Source of the DNA: Ananas comosus
Taxonomy: Eukaryota; Streptophyta; Magnoliopsida; Poales; Bromeliaceae
DNA length: 64,000 nucleotides
Assembly: GCF_001540865.1 (NCBI RefSeq)
Contig: NC_033626.1
Span: 14,389,422-14,453,421 of the forward strand
Reading direction: 5' to 3'
Both the position numbers and the translations under genes were made by a program. This document shows, piece after piece, positions 13,646 through 24,149 of the stretch. Every line of letters starts with the position of its first letter. The stretch's first letter is position 1. Under the pieces are notes generated by a model. The model searched no databases. It saw nothing but the letters and a program-made list of their open reading frames with translations, and was not told the origin of the DNA.

Positions 13646-13717
13646 GGTCCCATGGTCTAGTGGTCAGGACATTGGACTCTGAATCCAGTAACCCGAGTTC
13701 AAATCTCGGTGGGACCT
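13646..13717 (+). tRNA. tRNA-Gln(CUG): tRNA-Gln (CUG)
   Basis: A 72-nt intronless cloverleaf. The acceptor stem GGTCCCA pairs with TGGGACC and is followed by discriminator T. The anticodon stem TTGGA pairs with TCCAG around the loop CTCTGAA, giving anticodon CTG that reads CAG (glutamine). The T arm is CGAG-TTCAAAT-CTCG, and the internal promoter boxes A (TGGTCTAGTGG) and B (GAGTTCAAATC) are intact. A T-rich run ending in TTTTTT at about 13733 can serve as RNA polymerase III terminator. It reads as a functional nuclear tRNA gene. Confidence 0.95.
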
Positions 13718-13741
13718 TCTATTATTATTATTATTTTTTGT

Positions 13742-14160
13742 TATTCAAGTTGGATCTGCATTGGATATTTGGATATCACCTTAATTATCTTTTTAGTGAT
13801 TCAAACTACATCTTTACTCGGTTCCAAATCAAACTGAATAATTGATATCACCTTGTTTATTTGTAGTTATTCAAACTGTATCTTTGTTTTCGTTCCAATA
13901 ATTAAGCCGAACCATTAACACCCACTGGGAAATGGATTGCATATCACCTTATCCATTTTTTTAGTTATTCAAACTGTATCTTTACTTTGGTTCCAATTCA
14001 AACTGAATCATTAGAACCCACTAGGAAATGGATTTTATGTCACCTCATTTATTTCTCAGTTATTCAAGCTGTAATGCTGTATCTTTTACTTTGGTTCCAA
14101 TTTCAATTCCAACTGAATCATTAACGCCCGATAGGAGAGGTATTGGATATCTGCAAATGC
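13742..14160. repeat. Degenerate tandem repeat of about 95-100 bp
   Basis: Four to five diverged units share TTATTCAAACTGTATCTTTACTTTGG-like openings, an AACTGAATCATTA core, CCCACTGGGAAATGGATT and a final ATCACCTTATTTATTT. Clear unit starts are near 13742, 13798, 13866, 13963 and 14058. The array begins within 30 bp of the tRNA-Gln terminator. Confidence 0.75.
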
Positions 14161-14783
14161 GGTTCATGACCACTAACTGATTGTTTTCATGAAAGAGCTA
14201 ACTAATCGTTCTATGGTTCAAATTACTGTGAGTTTTTGTTGCTTTACCTCTACACCCTTATTAGCAGCTACAAATCCTACCTCTCACAAAAACCTTTGAT
14301 TAGAACCACTACATCAGTACTTAACAAAAGCGTTTTTCAGTTTACAACTTAAAAAAAACTTTTTAATTGAACTTAAAAAAATTTCTAATGATAAAACATT
14401 CGTACTTTTTTTTTCTAATGATAAAAAAGTCGTATCATTTAAAATTATGTTGCATATTTTTTACTGAGTATTTACACGATCTTTCTTCCAATTTAACTAA
14501 GGATAGATTAGGAGTGAACACAAACATGATTTCCCATCGACCAGGGTTATTTTTCCCGGCCTTGCTTGACACACAATAAAAAAAAAAAAAATATTTATTT
14601 GGAAAATCAAATGAAGTACTATGAAAAGGAAAAACCAAAAGAAAAAAAAACTCTAAAGGAGAGAGGGAGAAAGAATGGAAGAGAGTTTTCTTTTTAATTT
14701 GGAGAATGTAGAGCCCAAATGGAACACGCAGCAGCATAGGTTTTGAAAGAGCAGGACGTGTAACGATGAGCACCGTCTATTTA

Positions 14784-14843
14784 CCGGGCATGTAACTGTA
14801 TCAGCCACCGGATTCCCTCACGCTGATACCTGACTATGCCCGG
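14784..14843. other. Imperfect inverted repeat / stem-loop
   Basis: Two 22-nt arms at 14784-14805 and 14822-14843 form an 8-bp GC-rich stem (CCGGGCAT/ATGCCCGG), a 6-by-6-nt internal loop, a second 8-bp stem (GTATCAGC/GCTGATAC) and a 16-nt loop. No miRNA or snoRNA family is recognised. It lies about 430 bp downstream, on the minus strand, of the promoter-like cluster at 15190-15363. Confidence 0.6.
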
Positions 14844-15147
14844 AACTTCCTCCCGTAAATCCAGATAAAATCAAAGTAAATAGAGGAAAAAAATGCATTA
14901 AGAAACCATTATTAAGGCGCAGAAAAAATTAACAGATGAGATTAAAAAAAAAATAAAACAATGATGTATCGAAAATATTAGAAAAAATAGAGAAATGAGA
15001 AAGGATGTGGGATCAAACACAAGAGCGGGATTCCCTAAGAGAAGGGGAAAATCCCACCCGGTCATATGATTCCATATGTTTCTTTAGCTGGCTATTTTCG
15101 CCTCTAAGGCGTACGGCTATATGCAGCACCGACGCCACCATTACCAG

Positions 15148-15149
<2 letters not shown>

Positions 15150-15189
<40 letters not shown>
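15150..15189. repeat. (GA)n microsatellite
   Basis: About 19 AG units. On the minus strand this is a (CT)n tract lying between two telo-boxes upstream and the putative transcript downstream. Confidence 0.9.
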
Positions 15190-15191
<2 letters not shown>

Positions 15192-15363
15192 AGGGTTTCA
15201 TATTTGGGGCAGAGAGAGACGGCATAGGTAGTAGAACGACGCCTCCGCATCTTCCGCGTAAACTAGGGTTTCATCTTGGGGAGAAAGGACCATTGGAGGG
15301 CGCTTTTATAGGGAGAATTAAGAGGGTCGGGTTTGGACTTTGTATTTGTTAACTGGGTGGGCC
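15190..15363 (-). promoter_or_regulatory. Orphan minus-strand promoter: Site II, TATA, two telo-boxes
   Basis: Read on the minus strand, the order is a Site II motif (TGGGCC on the plus strand at 15358-15363), a TATA box (TATAAAAG, 15310-15303), then two telo-boxes AAACCCTAG at 15271-15263 and 15198-15190, then a (CT)n tract. In plants this combination marks genes of the translation apparatus, including snoRNA genes and ribosomal proteins. The predicted start near 15275 is followed by no ORF longer than about 45 codons. The product is unknown. Confidence 0.5.
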
Positions 15364-15888
15364 GCAAATCTAAATGGGTAACCTATTATCAGGCCCGTAA
15401 AGCGTTTACCGCATAAGGATCTGATATGTGGACAAATCAAAGAGATTTAAATTAGAAAAAAATAAAAAGAAAAAGAAAATCAATCGTTTGACCAAGAAAG
15501 ATAGAGGCAAGTATGTACATCATGAAACAGAGCCTCCAACTTGATCAGGCAAATATGTACATTTTTAAGTTTTTGATCATTTTGTTTTGAATTACTTTCG
15601 ATAGCCAGATTGGAAATTGTATTACAATACTAGTGTTGAAGTTTACGATTTTGTACCTTTTTATAGCTAACAGAACAGCGGGTTCCATTTACAGTCAATT
15701 TTAAAATAATCATTAGTTTGATTGACAGAAACGATCCAGATAAAAATAAGTTACAAACTGAGAAGGTATTAGACATAAAAAATGTGATGATTTGTAGTTG
15801 AGCAGTCGCTACGCATCTTTATCAAAAATTACAAGTCAGAAACTTTGATTCCCTCTCTCCAACTAATACCTGTTCGGACTTGGGAACG

Positions 15889-17513
15889 TCATTTCTTCGC
15901 CTTTGAAAACCGCAGGCATCGGTACTTCTCACCACCGACGGTTATCTCGAGAGCTCCATCCTGGTTGTCCTGGCTCAATGCGGTGCCCATAAGGACACTC
16001 TTCTCCTTCTCTAAGTTCTCCCTCTCCATCTTTAGCCTTGCCTCTTGTCGCGCGATCTCAGCCTGCACAATGATAATTAGGTTGATATCTTCACAATTTT
16101 CAAAACGAGATATCTTCGCTGTTTACAACTACAGAGTACATATCTTTTTAGAGTTCATCCAATCCATACAGTTGAGTGGCCTAGAGATCCACTCGTGAGT
16201 CCCTGCTGTGTCTTAGTTTTCAATAATAATAAAGGAAATGCCAAAACATGAACCATTGTGAAGCTGAGTGCCTCTATCAAACTTCAAAGTTGTGTTCAAG
16301 TCATTTACAAGTCCCCTGCCTCGCTGATGTGATTCTTCTCATCCTCTTTACATTCGTATGAACTCAATTCGAAATAGTTGTACTGCTAACAATCAACGAT
16401 TTAGGGATAGTTGTACTGCTTGTTTCTCGTGTTTATGGGTGGCTGTCTTGGCAAGCAGGGTCAAATTTCTCAATCGAAGGATCGTGGCAGCATTAAAACA
16501 TTGTGAGAACTCGTATCTTCAACGTCAACTGCATCTGCGCATCTATGATTCGCATGATACTCTTGGAAAGTTTCATCAGAATAAGGGTTTATAGGCTTAG
16601 CATCAAACATGTGTGATGACGCTTTTCCTATAGATATGTGATGACATTTTTCCTACTCTATTAGAAAGAGTTTATCACTCTGCAGTTTCCAAAGCCCTGA
16701 TAGGCAGAGAGGCAAGTTTGTTTGATACATAACTTGCAATTGTCATGCTCTGACTATATAAGCTGATATTCCACTCTTTCTTTTTTCTAAAAAAAAATGC
16801 TGTCTACAGACAACATACATTTTAGAACAACTCATAATGAGTATAGTCTTATAGAGGAAGAGATGTACTTTGACGAACTCGGACGACACCCAAACTTCTC
16901 ACCAAAAGTATATAGCACCTCCTAAAGTCCTCTTGAATAATAACACCTAATTCAACCTCCATGTGTCATACGTTCAAAAGTTGAATTATTGGAATCTAAG
17001 GTCTTTCTCTTTTGCTGCCCATATACAGTACTCTCCTGCTTTGTCTACATTTTCTCATGCTCCTTACATATCTTAAAACCCTAACACGTGATTTTTCCTC
17101 TTCTATTACCCTATTATCCGTTAAAACACACGACAGAGAACCGAACGCAAATATAGTACGTTGGAGTTGGCCATTACCTTACGATACGAAATCAATGTAA
17201 ATCGCAGGAGGAATCAAACAAAACCGTACGCAATCAAAATAAAAGGGCAACATTTCACTAGTAGGAAATTAACATAATATTGATTTGATGATAATAACGA
17301 CACTTTCCCAGTAAAAAAGAAGGAAATTTTCACCTCGCGACGGGAGAGCTCGGCCTTCCAAGCGGCCTCGCGCTCGGCGACCTCGCGCTCGCGCTCCTGG
17401 ATGTAGCTCTGCATCTCGCGCTCCTTCATGATGCGGTCCTGGATGTCGGCGTCCAGCGCCTCCTGCAGCTCCTTCACGAACCTATCCACCACCGACTTTA
17501 TCCGCAGCGACAT
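15889..17513 (-). CDS. Small coiled-coil protein of unknown function
   Basis: Two exons on the minus strand, 17513-17334 and 16062-15889, give 117 residues. The ATG at 17513 opens MSLRIKSVVDRFVKEL. Residues about 10-90 are an uninterrupted heptad-like helix rich in Glu, Arg, Lys and Ala (DRIMKEREMQSYIQERERE, then EIARQEARLKMERENLEKEK). A short C-terminal tail follows (GALEITVGGEKYRCLRFSKAKK). There is no signal peptide or membrane span. From memory, near-identical small proteins occur across flowering plants, annotated only as hypothetical; the conservation suggests a real role, but none is known. The splice junction (CGC GAG|gtgaaa ... cag|GCT GAG) keeps the helix in frame. The 1.27-kb intron shows nothing else coding. 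Confidence 0.88.
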
Positions 17514-18883
17514 CGCACCACATCAATTCACCCTCCCCTCTTCTCCCTCCTCCGCTCAGATTCTGAGCGGTTTCTAATGGAGGAGATCTCCAGGGTTTTC
17601 CGGCGATCTTTTTCAGATTTGAGAGCTGAGACTTTTCGCTCCGATGGCCAACCTCTCGAGATCGGGTTTAACACCAACTCTCGCGAGAATCTATTCTTTT
17701 CCCCCTTCGACTCTTTTCGCCTCTAACAAAAGTTTTGGACGGGATTAAGTTTACCTGATTCGGGTGCAATTCGTATGTTGTTAGCCTTTTTTATAAATTC
17801 GATCTGGTCCAAAAATGGACGGATTAAGTCGGGTCAAGTGAAAATGAATAAGTTAGGCCCGTGACTTGAAACTAAGGAGCTGGAATATTACGAACCCCAA
17901 CCAATCATAAAGTGCTTAGACCCAGCGGGCCGTATCAAGTAACTTCCTAATTTTGTTCATTCCTATTTTTTAGTATGATTTTGTGCGCAGAGACAATGGC
18001 CAGCATGATTGGCCCTACGTATTACGTAACGTTAGCTTAAACAGGACTTTTGAATTTTTTTAAACCCGCCATAATAGAATCAAACTAGACCTTCAAGAAG
18101 GTCCAAAAGCCCTCTCATTAAATCCCTCAATAACTTCCTCTTTGAACTCGCTAATTTTGAATTTCAGCTAAGCCAAATAATAAGCTGCGACAAGGCCATG
18201 CCAAACGTACGTGGAGATGACCAACCAATCTTGCATTTAGATAGTCGTGTTACCCATGCCCGCAGCGTTAGAGATTTTTTCCTCTATTTTTTTTTTTTTT
18301 CAATTTATATAAAGGGCATAGGTCAGCGCAGACTGGAGAAGTATAGAACTTGAGAAATACTAAACAGGAGTACAAACTGCTGCGGCAATCGCCCTGGCCT
18401 AAAAGATGAAAAACGGGAACTCATCAGGTGAGCAACTAAACTAGAACTACAATAAGATATCGGAGATCATAGGAGACAACAATATATATATATATATGAG
18501 TTCTGAGTCTTCTGACAATTCTGCAGCGTAACACATTAGTTTGTTCAAATAAGCCAAGTTGGTTGTGGCTATAGAGCATGGAGTCTATTCCTTGAGATGG
18601 AGAATCCCGTATGGAACAGCAAAACAAAATGATTCGACGACAGCATAGAAGATTTCAAATTTATCGTCTTCTGACCATACTGAATCAGAAGCTTTATGAA
18701 GTATTCACGAGCTGTGCTAATTATTTTAGTTATCATTATCCAAATGTTCACAAGGTTCGAGGTGCTGCTGATATACAAACAATCTCAGCACTCTCTCGTA
18801 TATAGCTTCCCATTTCAGCTTGTTACGATGTGGCAACAAATCCTTTGTGTGCTATTGATTGATAGTAGAGGGAGTGTTGAATC
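17514..18883. other. Intergenic region between coiled-coil and aminoacylase genes
   Basis: The left 250 bp, with a CT-rich leader near 17520-17570, is the likely promoter of the coiled-coil gene. The right part is probably the 3' UTR of the aminoacylase. A short (TA)n run is at 18482-18498. I see no gene. Confidence 0.6.
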
Positions 18884-21800
18884 TCACAATTCCGCCCTAG
18901 ATTCTTCATCCTTGGCATGTTCGTTGTAAGAGGCCAAACCTCTGATGACGGACTCGTATATCTCTATACCTTTAATGTACTCATCTTTGTTCAAGAACTG
19001 CAAAAGAATGAAAAGGCTGCTTGTTAAACGCCAGCATTTATTCCCTCAAAAAGAAGAAAGAAAAAGGCATCTATTAACTATCTTTGCTGCTTGGTGATTC
19101 GTAGTTTCATACATAAACTGATAAAATAAGAGCACATGAAAATATAATGGCATAAAATCTAACCCAAAAGTGTGGAACAGCTGAGTTGAATTTAATTTCC
19201 AAAGATCAGAATTAGTTGGTGGCCAGATAGACCAGATGGACGGTGAACTAGTGACGTCATCGCTGGCTCATGTATTACTAAATTTAGCTATTTTTATCCC
19301 TCTATATCACTAAGAGAAAATCTATAGAACTGGGGAAAAAACATACAGGAATAAGAAAGGTAATAAGCAATGGCATAATAAGAACAAAGAAGCAGACCTC
19401 ATTATGGTCATGGAGCAATATAGGTGTGTTTGCCATTGGTGAAAAACCAAACGCCGGGATCCCACGTTCTCGGAAATAGCGAGCATCAGTTGAGGCAGGA
19501 AATATCTCCGGCTTACCAAGTTTGACATTGGCTTTTCTGATGGCTTCTTCCAACATCGTCCACCATGGGTTGGAGTTATCAGCAGGAGTGATGACAGGCT
19601 TTCCGAACATGTCATACACAGAAACTTTCTGCTTAAACTGTCCAAGAAAAAGAAGCATGTTCAGGATATAGAGTCAAACACAAAAACATTTTAGATGAAA
19701 AAATGTTAACGTCATCATCTGAAAATTAGACGAATGAGCTTTGTAACGTACAGCAAAGAGTTTGCTGACATTTCCTTAGAATATGTTTATCCGCATACCG
19801 ACCGTTTCTAGCGCAAGAGGCAAAGGGCTTGCTGGTTGGTATCTGAAGTCCCAAGTTCGAATCCTAGTTAATTTACATTTCTAGCTAAGATTATTTTTAA
19901 ATGAAATAAACGAAGCGGGTAGCATGCTACCTTACCCACATCGAAAGATCAACTAATATACTAACAGATGAACTTTCTTTCCTGTAATGACTAAAAATCC
20001 ACTAATATTTAATAGGTTATAGTGTATGGAGATTGGAGACCCATAATATATAGGACATTCTGAAATAGGCCCCTGAACTTCAAATTTTTTTTTTTATTGA
20101 CACCACCTCAAATTTCAATTGTTTTGGCTTAAGTTATTCCCATCAAATAAAAGGGGATTATGGTGATTCTGTTAATTTTAGCGATTTTACTGACTTTTTA
20201 GCTGATGGAAATGTTGGTCTCATTAATTGTTAATAGCCAATGAAGGCATTAATTCATGAAATTCCTAGCAGGAATCGACTCCTACTGATTGTCAAAGTAA
20301 ATAATTTGATTCCTCCTACTGATTGTCAAAGTAAATAATTTATTAGCATATATGCTCCATATCCCGCTTTTATCGACATTTGAGTTTTCACTCAACTATA
20401 TTTTGTATCACTTACACAATTACATTCAGTGAAAATATAACAAGTCTTGCATCACAAGACCGATGGATGGACAATAAAAAATAATAATAATAATAGTAAC
20501 AATAAGAGCAGCAAAATGAACTATTAACTCAAATCTCTCTAATTAAAATGAAGTTACAAATGAGATCAGGACCTTCCAAAGAACCGATGAATACTTGGTG
20601 TTATAACAAGCCCGGAGAGCACATACCTCAAATGTCATGTTACGCGAGGAAGGTGCCCACTCCTCTGCAATACGTCTCTCTAGTTCTTCAGGATTAGCAT
20701 TAGGAGGGACTCGGACATCAAGTCCGACCTGTGCTTCAGATGGCTGCAGATTCATGACAAAACCCTGAAAGAAAAGTTTATAGGATGTACTAGTGAGATA
20801 AAAGGTGGCGCTGCACAACTAAAAATCTTTAATAGCATAGTGGTATTGCACAATTAAAATATTTAATAGTATCTCTAGAATTAAACAACTTAGAACTTCA
20901 TGCTTAAAAAAAAAAAAAGAAGAACAAAAAAAGAAAAAGCCAAAGCGAACCACCCTCATAAACAAAAGCTACTATATATTAGAAAGAACAACAAAATAAT
21001 AAACTTAAATTAACCTCTAGAAAAAGATGTAATCAACAAAAGGCAGAGAATGCAGGAAAAAGACCAATATATCTAGAGGGAATAAGAATATTGAAATTTG
21101 AGAATTAGCAAAAAAATCAAACAGCAATAACCAAATAAACTAATCAACGCATGAAACTTTTCTTACAGTGGGTGATGGCGTCCCAGCCTTCAAATACACC
21201 AAATTGACTGAGACAACTTCTCCCTCGGCCTTCACCCCGGCCTTCACCAGATCAAACTGCGCTGCCCTGAACCTCCTGATTATTTCAACGCTCTTCATCA
21301 AATTCTCCATGGCGCTCCCATCATATAGCTTCGCCCCATGCCCCGGTGCGCCACGCGCTTTAATGACGAGCCACCACGGGCACCTCTCCCCGTAGAACAC
21401 CCTGTACTCCTCGCCAGGCGAGGCTAAACCCTCATCGAGCACCAGACCGACGTTCATCTCTTCAAACTTGGAGGATGACGCGAATGCCCCGGCACCATCC
21501 TTCCCTCCGATCTCCTCGTCGGGGACAAAGGAGAGGTAGATTGTGCGGTCAGGGGTGAATCCGGCAGCGCGGAGGCGGCGGATGGCCTCTAAGTACTGCA
21601 TCCCTACGCACTTCATGTCCTGCCAGTGCATGGTACACAGGTAAGCCATTTGAATGGAAAGGGAGGTTAAACTGCAATAAATTTCAACTTCCTAGTCTCA
21701 GTTACAATAATTTACTCCCCTAAGCTTACTTTACATAAGAATTAAAAGGCTTCAACAAGCATACTATCCGAAAGAAGGGCATCAAGTGAGCAACATCATT

Positions 21801-22496
21801 AGGCCATCATTGCTTCGCTTAGTTAAGATAGAAACATTCAGGACTCAATTCTCAAAACTGAAACTATAAATAAGCAATCCAAATGAAAGTCAAAGTGAAA
21901 TTCGGATCAAACTTCACGAACTACGTTTATAACTAAGGAAAATAATAATAATGAAAAAGGAAAAAGTCTATTGAATTTAGAGAGATGGAGAAGAGAAGAG
22001 AAGGATGGGAGGGGTAAAGGGGCGATTGGGGTGCCTGGGAGCCGCGGGCGAAGATGTGGCTGGAGGAGGAATCGAGGTGGGCGGAGAAGGGGGGGTGGGC
22101 CCACTTGAGGGGCTCGGCGGGGACGACGTCGGTGTGGGAGTTGAGGAGGAGGGAGGGGAGGGAGGGGCGGCGCCCGGGCCATCGGAGGAGGACGAGGGGC
22201 TTCCCGAGGGCGAACTCTAGCGTCTCCGCCTCCAGCCCGAGGGCGTCCGCCTCCGACCGGAGGAACGCCGCCGCGCCGGCGTAGTCGGGCTGCGGCTGGG
22301 CCGTGTCGCTCCGCGCCTCGGGCCCCGCCCACACCAGCAGCAGCTCCAGCTCCTCCGGCTCCTTCACCGGAAAACCCGCCGCCGCCTCCGCCTCCGCCTC
22401 CGGCGGCGCCGCCGCCACCGCCGCCGCGAGGAGGTAGAGGAGTACGGAGAGGCGAGTGAAAGGAGAAGAGAAGAGCCTGATGTTGTCTCTCGCCAT
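18884..22496 (-). CDS. ACY1: Aminoacylase-1 (N-acyl-L-amino-acid amidohydrolase), M20 family
   Basis: Five exons on the minus strand: 22496-22035, 21619-21167, 20764-20627, 19637-19398, 18997-18884, giving 468 residues. The ATG at 22496 gives a hydrophobic signal peptide (RLSVLLYLLAAAVAAA), so the enzyme likely enters the secretory pathway; an upstream in-frame ATG at 22586 is less plausible. The M20 metallopeptidase core is complete: metal ligand His121 in NSHTDVVP, bridging Asp155 in GSQDMKC, the catalytic and metal Glu pair 189-190 in FVPDEEIGG, the VLDEGLASPG segment, the dimerisation-domain GAPGHGAKLYD, and the last ligand in LLHDHNE. It should hydrolyse N-acetylated amino acids to acetate and free amino acid. 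Exon 1 is extremely GC-rich. Intron 1 appears to use a GC donor (CAG|GCACCC), since no GT gives the conserved RGSQ-DMKC junction. Intron 3 contains a SINE and a short tandem duplication. Confidence 0.92.
19797..19936 (+). mobile_element. tRNA-derived SINE, copy B (in aminoacylase intron 3)
   Basis: It starts ACCGACCGTTTCTAGCGC, carries a B-box-like AGTTCGAATCC, then TTTCTAGCTAAGATTATTTTT, AAATGAAATAAACGAAGCGGG and TAGCATGCTACC. The tail lacks a poly-A run, so the 3' end is eroded. The orientation is opposite to the host gene. Confidence 0.75.
20281..20343. repeat. 34-bp tandem duplication in aminoacylase intron 3
   Basis: Two near-identical units begin TCCTACTGATTGTCAAAG at 20281 and 20315. 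They are recent, in a non-coding position, and have no evident effect on splicing. Confidence 0.85.
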
Positions 22497-24149
22497 TAAT
22501 GTTCTCTCGTTTTCTCTGTATTTTGTGAACTGAGAGAGTCTGAAACAGATGGAATAGAAGGGGAAGAGGTCGCAGATTACAACCAATTATTTTTATTAAC
22601 AAGCAGAGGTGAGGAGAAAGCGTAGTGGTTGGTGCAGACTGCAGATTTTGGAGCATCTTAGCCCCCGTTTGGTTCGGAGTTAAGAAAAAATAGCTATTCC
22701 AGGGATAGGGTTAAGTTCATGATTAAAATGGTGTTAAAATTTTTTTGTGTTTGGTTGGAGGTTGGAGTTAGTCTAGGATAATGAAAAACAGTGTTTGGTT
22801 GGAGTAGATGAGATAAGAAAATAATGATTGATAAAGAAGAAAAAGGTGAGGGCTCGGAATGCGTGCGGGGTTAAAGTTGGGAGGGGAAGGGGGAGGGGGA
22901 GGGGGAGTGGGGTTAGTAAATCCTACTAACCCGGTTTGGGGTGGGATTTACTAACCCCACCCCAAAAAAGTAGTGTTTGGGTATAAATTGAGAGTTAAGG
23001 GGTTATTCCACCCCTTAACCCCCAACCAAACGGTGGCTTAGGGATAAAAGAATAAAATAAAATAAAAAAAAATCAAGAGATCAGCGACGGGAAGGGGCGA
23101 GATGTAATATTAGTATAGATCCGACGGTTAAGATGAGATCAACTGTCGAATGGAGGGTCTGGATCGAGGCAAATCGATGCAATGGGAACTCCGCAGATGG
23201 TGAGGTATCCTTAAACCTCACCCATCTCAGCCGGAACTTTGCTGATCAGTTGGGTCTGCGCCCAATTCACTAAATTGGGCCGAGCGCCAGACCTACAGGT
23301 CCGGAAAAGGATCCGGGCCAGATTCCAGGTTTCGGATCCTTTCGAGTTGAAACGGCTAATCCTCATTTCATTTTCTACATACTGATATCTTTTGAATCGT
23401 TTGCTCTCGTGTGAGCTTCTGTCCTTTCATTTTTATTTTTTTTCCTTTTCCAGCCAGCTGAGTGGATTGCAACATTCTAAGCTCAATGTAAACCACCAAA
23501 GAAATTGGAAGGGAGATTAAGAGCTTATTACAGTCTAATGGGATGCACAGATCAGAGCAAGCAGCCAATGTCCTTTTTCTTTGTTTTACTGTAATTTGAC
23601 GTGTAAGAGTTGTTCTTCTTAATGTTCATCGAACCATTATGGGCACGAGGTGTGCTTTGTACCATTTGATTTGAAGTTTTTGTTGAATGCATTGTAATTA
23701 CGAAGAGTTAATTAATTAGCATAGCATGATGCTACTAATGTTGCATGTAGAAGAAAAGCATTACGTTTAATTCACTTTGAGAGAATTGAAAAACTTCTCA
23801 TTCCCAAACAACAGTTAAATGCAGAAGATCACGAACATCCCAGATCAAGGTTTCTCTTAGCTAGTCACTAGGTTGCTCTTGAGTCTTGACTCGAGACATA
23901 CCCACCGGGCTAGATGAATCCACGGTCAAAACAACACGCATAAAAACTGAGCGTTCGAGTAGGAAACAAACACCCAAGCTTTTATTAGAGTCAAAAACTC
24001 CACTCATCCTCAAAAATAACAAACAAACATCTAAACCAACAGTCAAAAACTCCACTCAACCTCAAAATTAGCAAGCAAACACACACCAAAACATCCACCA
24101 CAGAAGAATTTGAGGGTTTGCATTGGGTCGGTATCAACTGTTAATGATT
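22497..24149. other. Intergenic region with a Tourist-like MITE
   Basis: It contains the aminoacylase promoter (minus strand), a MITE (22661-23037), and 1.1 kb of AT-rich DNA with no gene seen. A short direct repeat of AGTCAAAAACTCCACTC occurs near 23990 and 24040. Confidence 0.6.
22661..23037. mobile_element. Tourist-like MITE upstream of the aminoacylase
   Basis: A 377-bp element bounded by TTA at 22658-22660 and 23038-23040. The inverted ends are GCCCCCGTTTGGTT on the left and GCCACCGTTTGGTT when the right end is reverse-complemented. The interior repeats GTGTTTGGTTGGAG-like motifs and a (GGGGGA)n stretch near 22885, and has no ORF. It lies 165 bp upstream of the aminoacylase start codon, so it is within or next to that promoter. 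Confidence 0.8.

Larger units (their letters stand above)
13718..15888. other. Intergenic region with tandem repeats and an orphan promoter
   Basis: No protein gene is seen. From the left it holds a degenerate tandem array (13742-14160), AT-rich DNA, a strong hairpin (14784-14843), a (GA)n tract (15150-15189), and a minus-oriented promoter-like cluster (15190-15363). The short ORFs here have no recognisable content. Confidence 0.6.

Noticed and set aside
15003..15014. USE-like GATCCCACATCC on the minus strand, suggesting an snRNA gene
   Set aside because: The match to the plant snRNA upstream element is close, but no proper TATA box at the right spacing and no snRNA sequence follow; T-runs would stop a Pol III transcript at once.
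15420..15437. U2 snRNA-like string ATCTGATATGTGGACAAAT
   Set aside because: Only about 18 nt resemble U2; the conserved 5' part and the following stems are absent.
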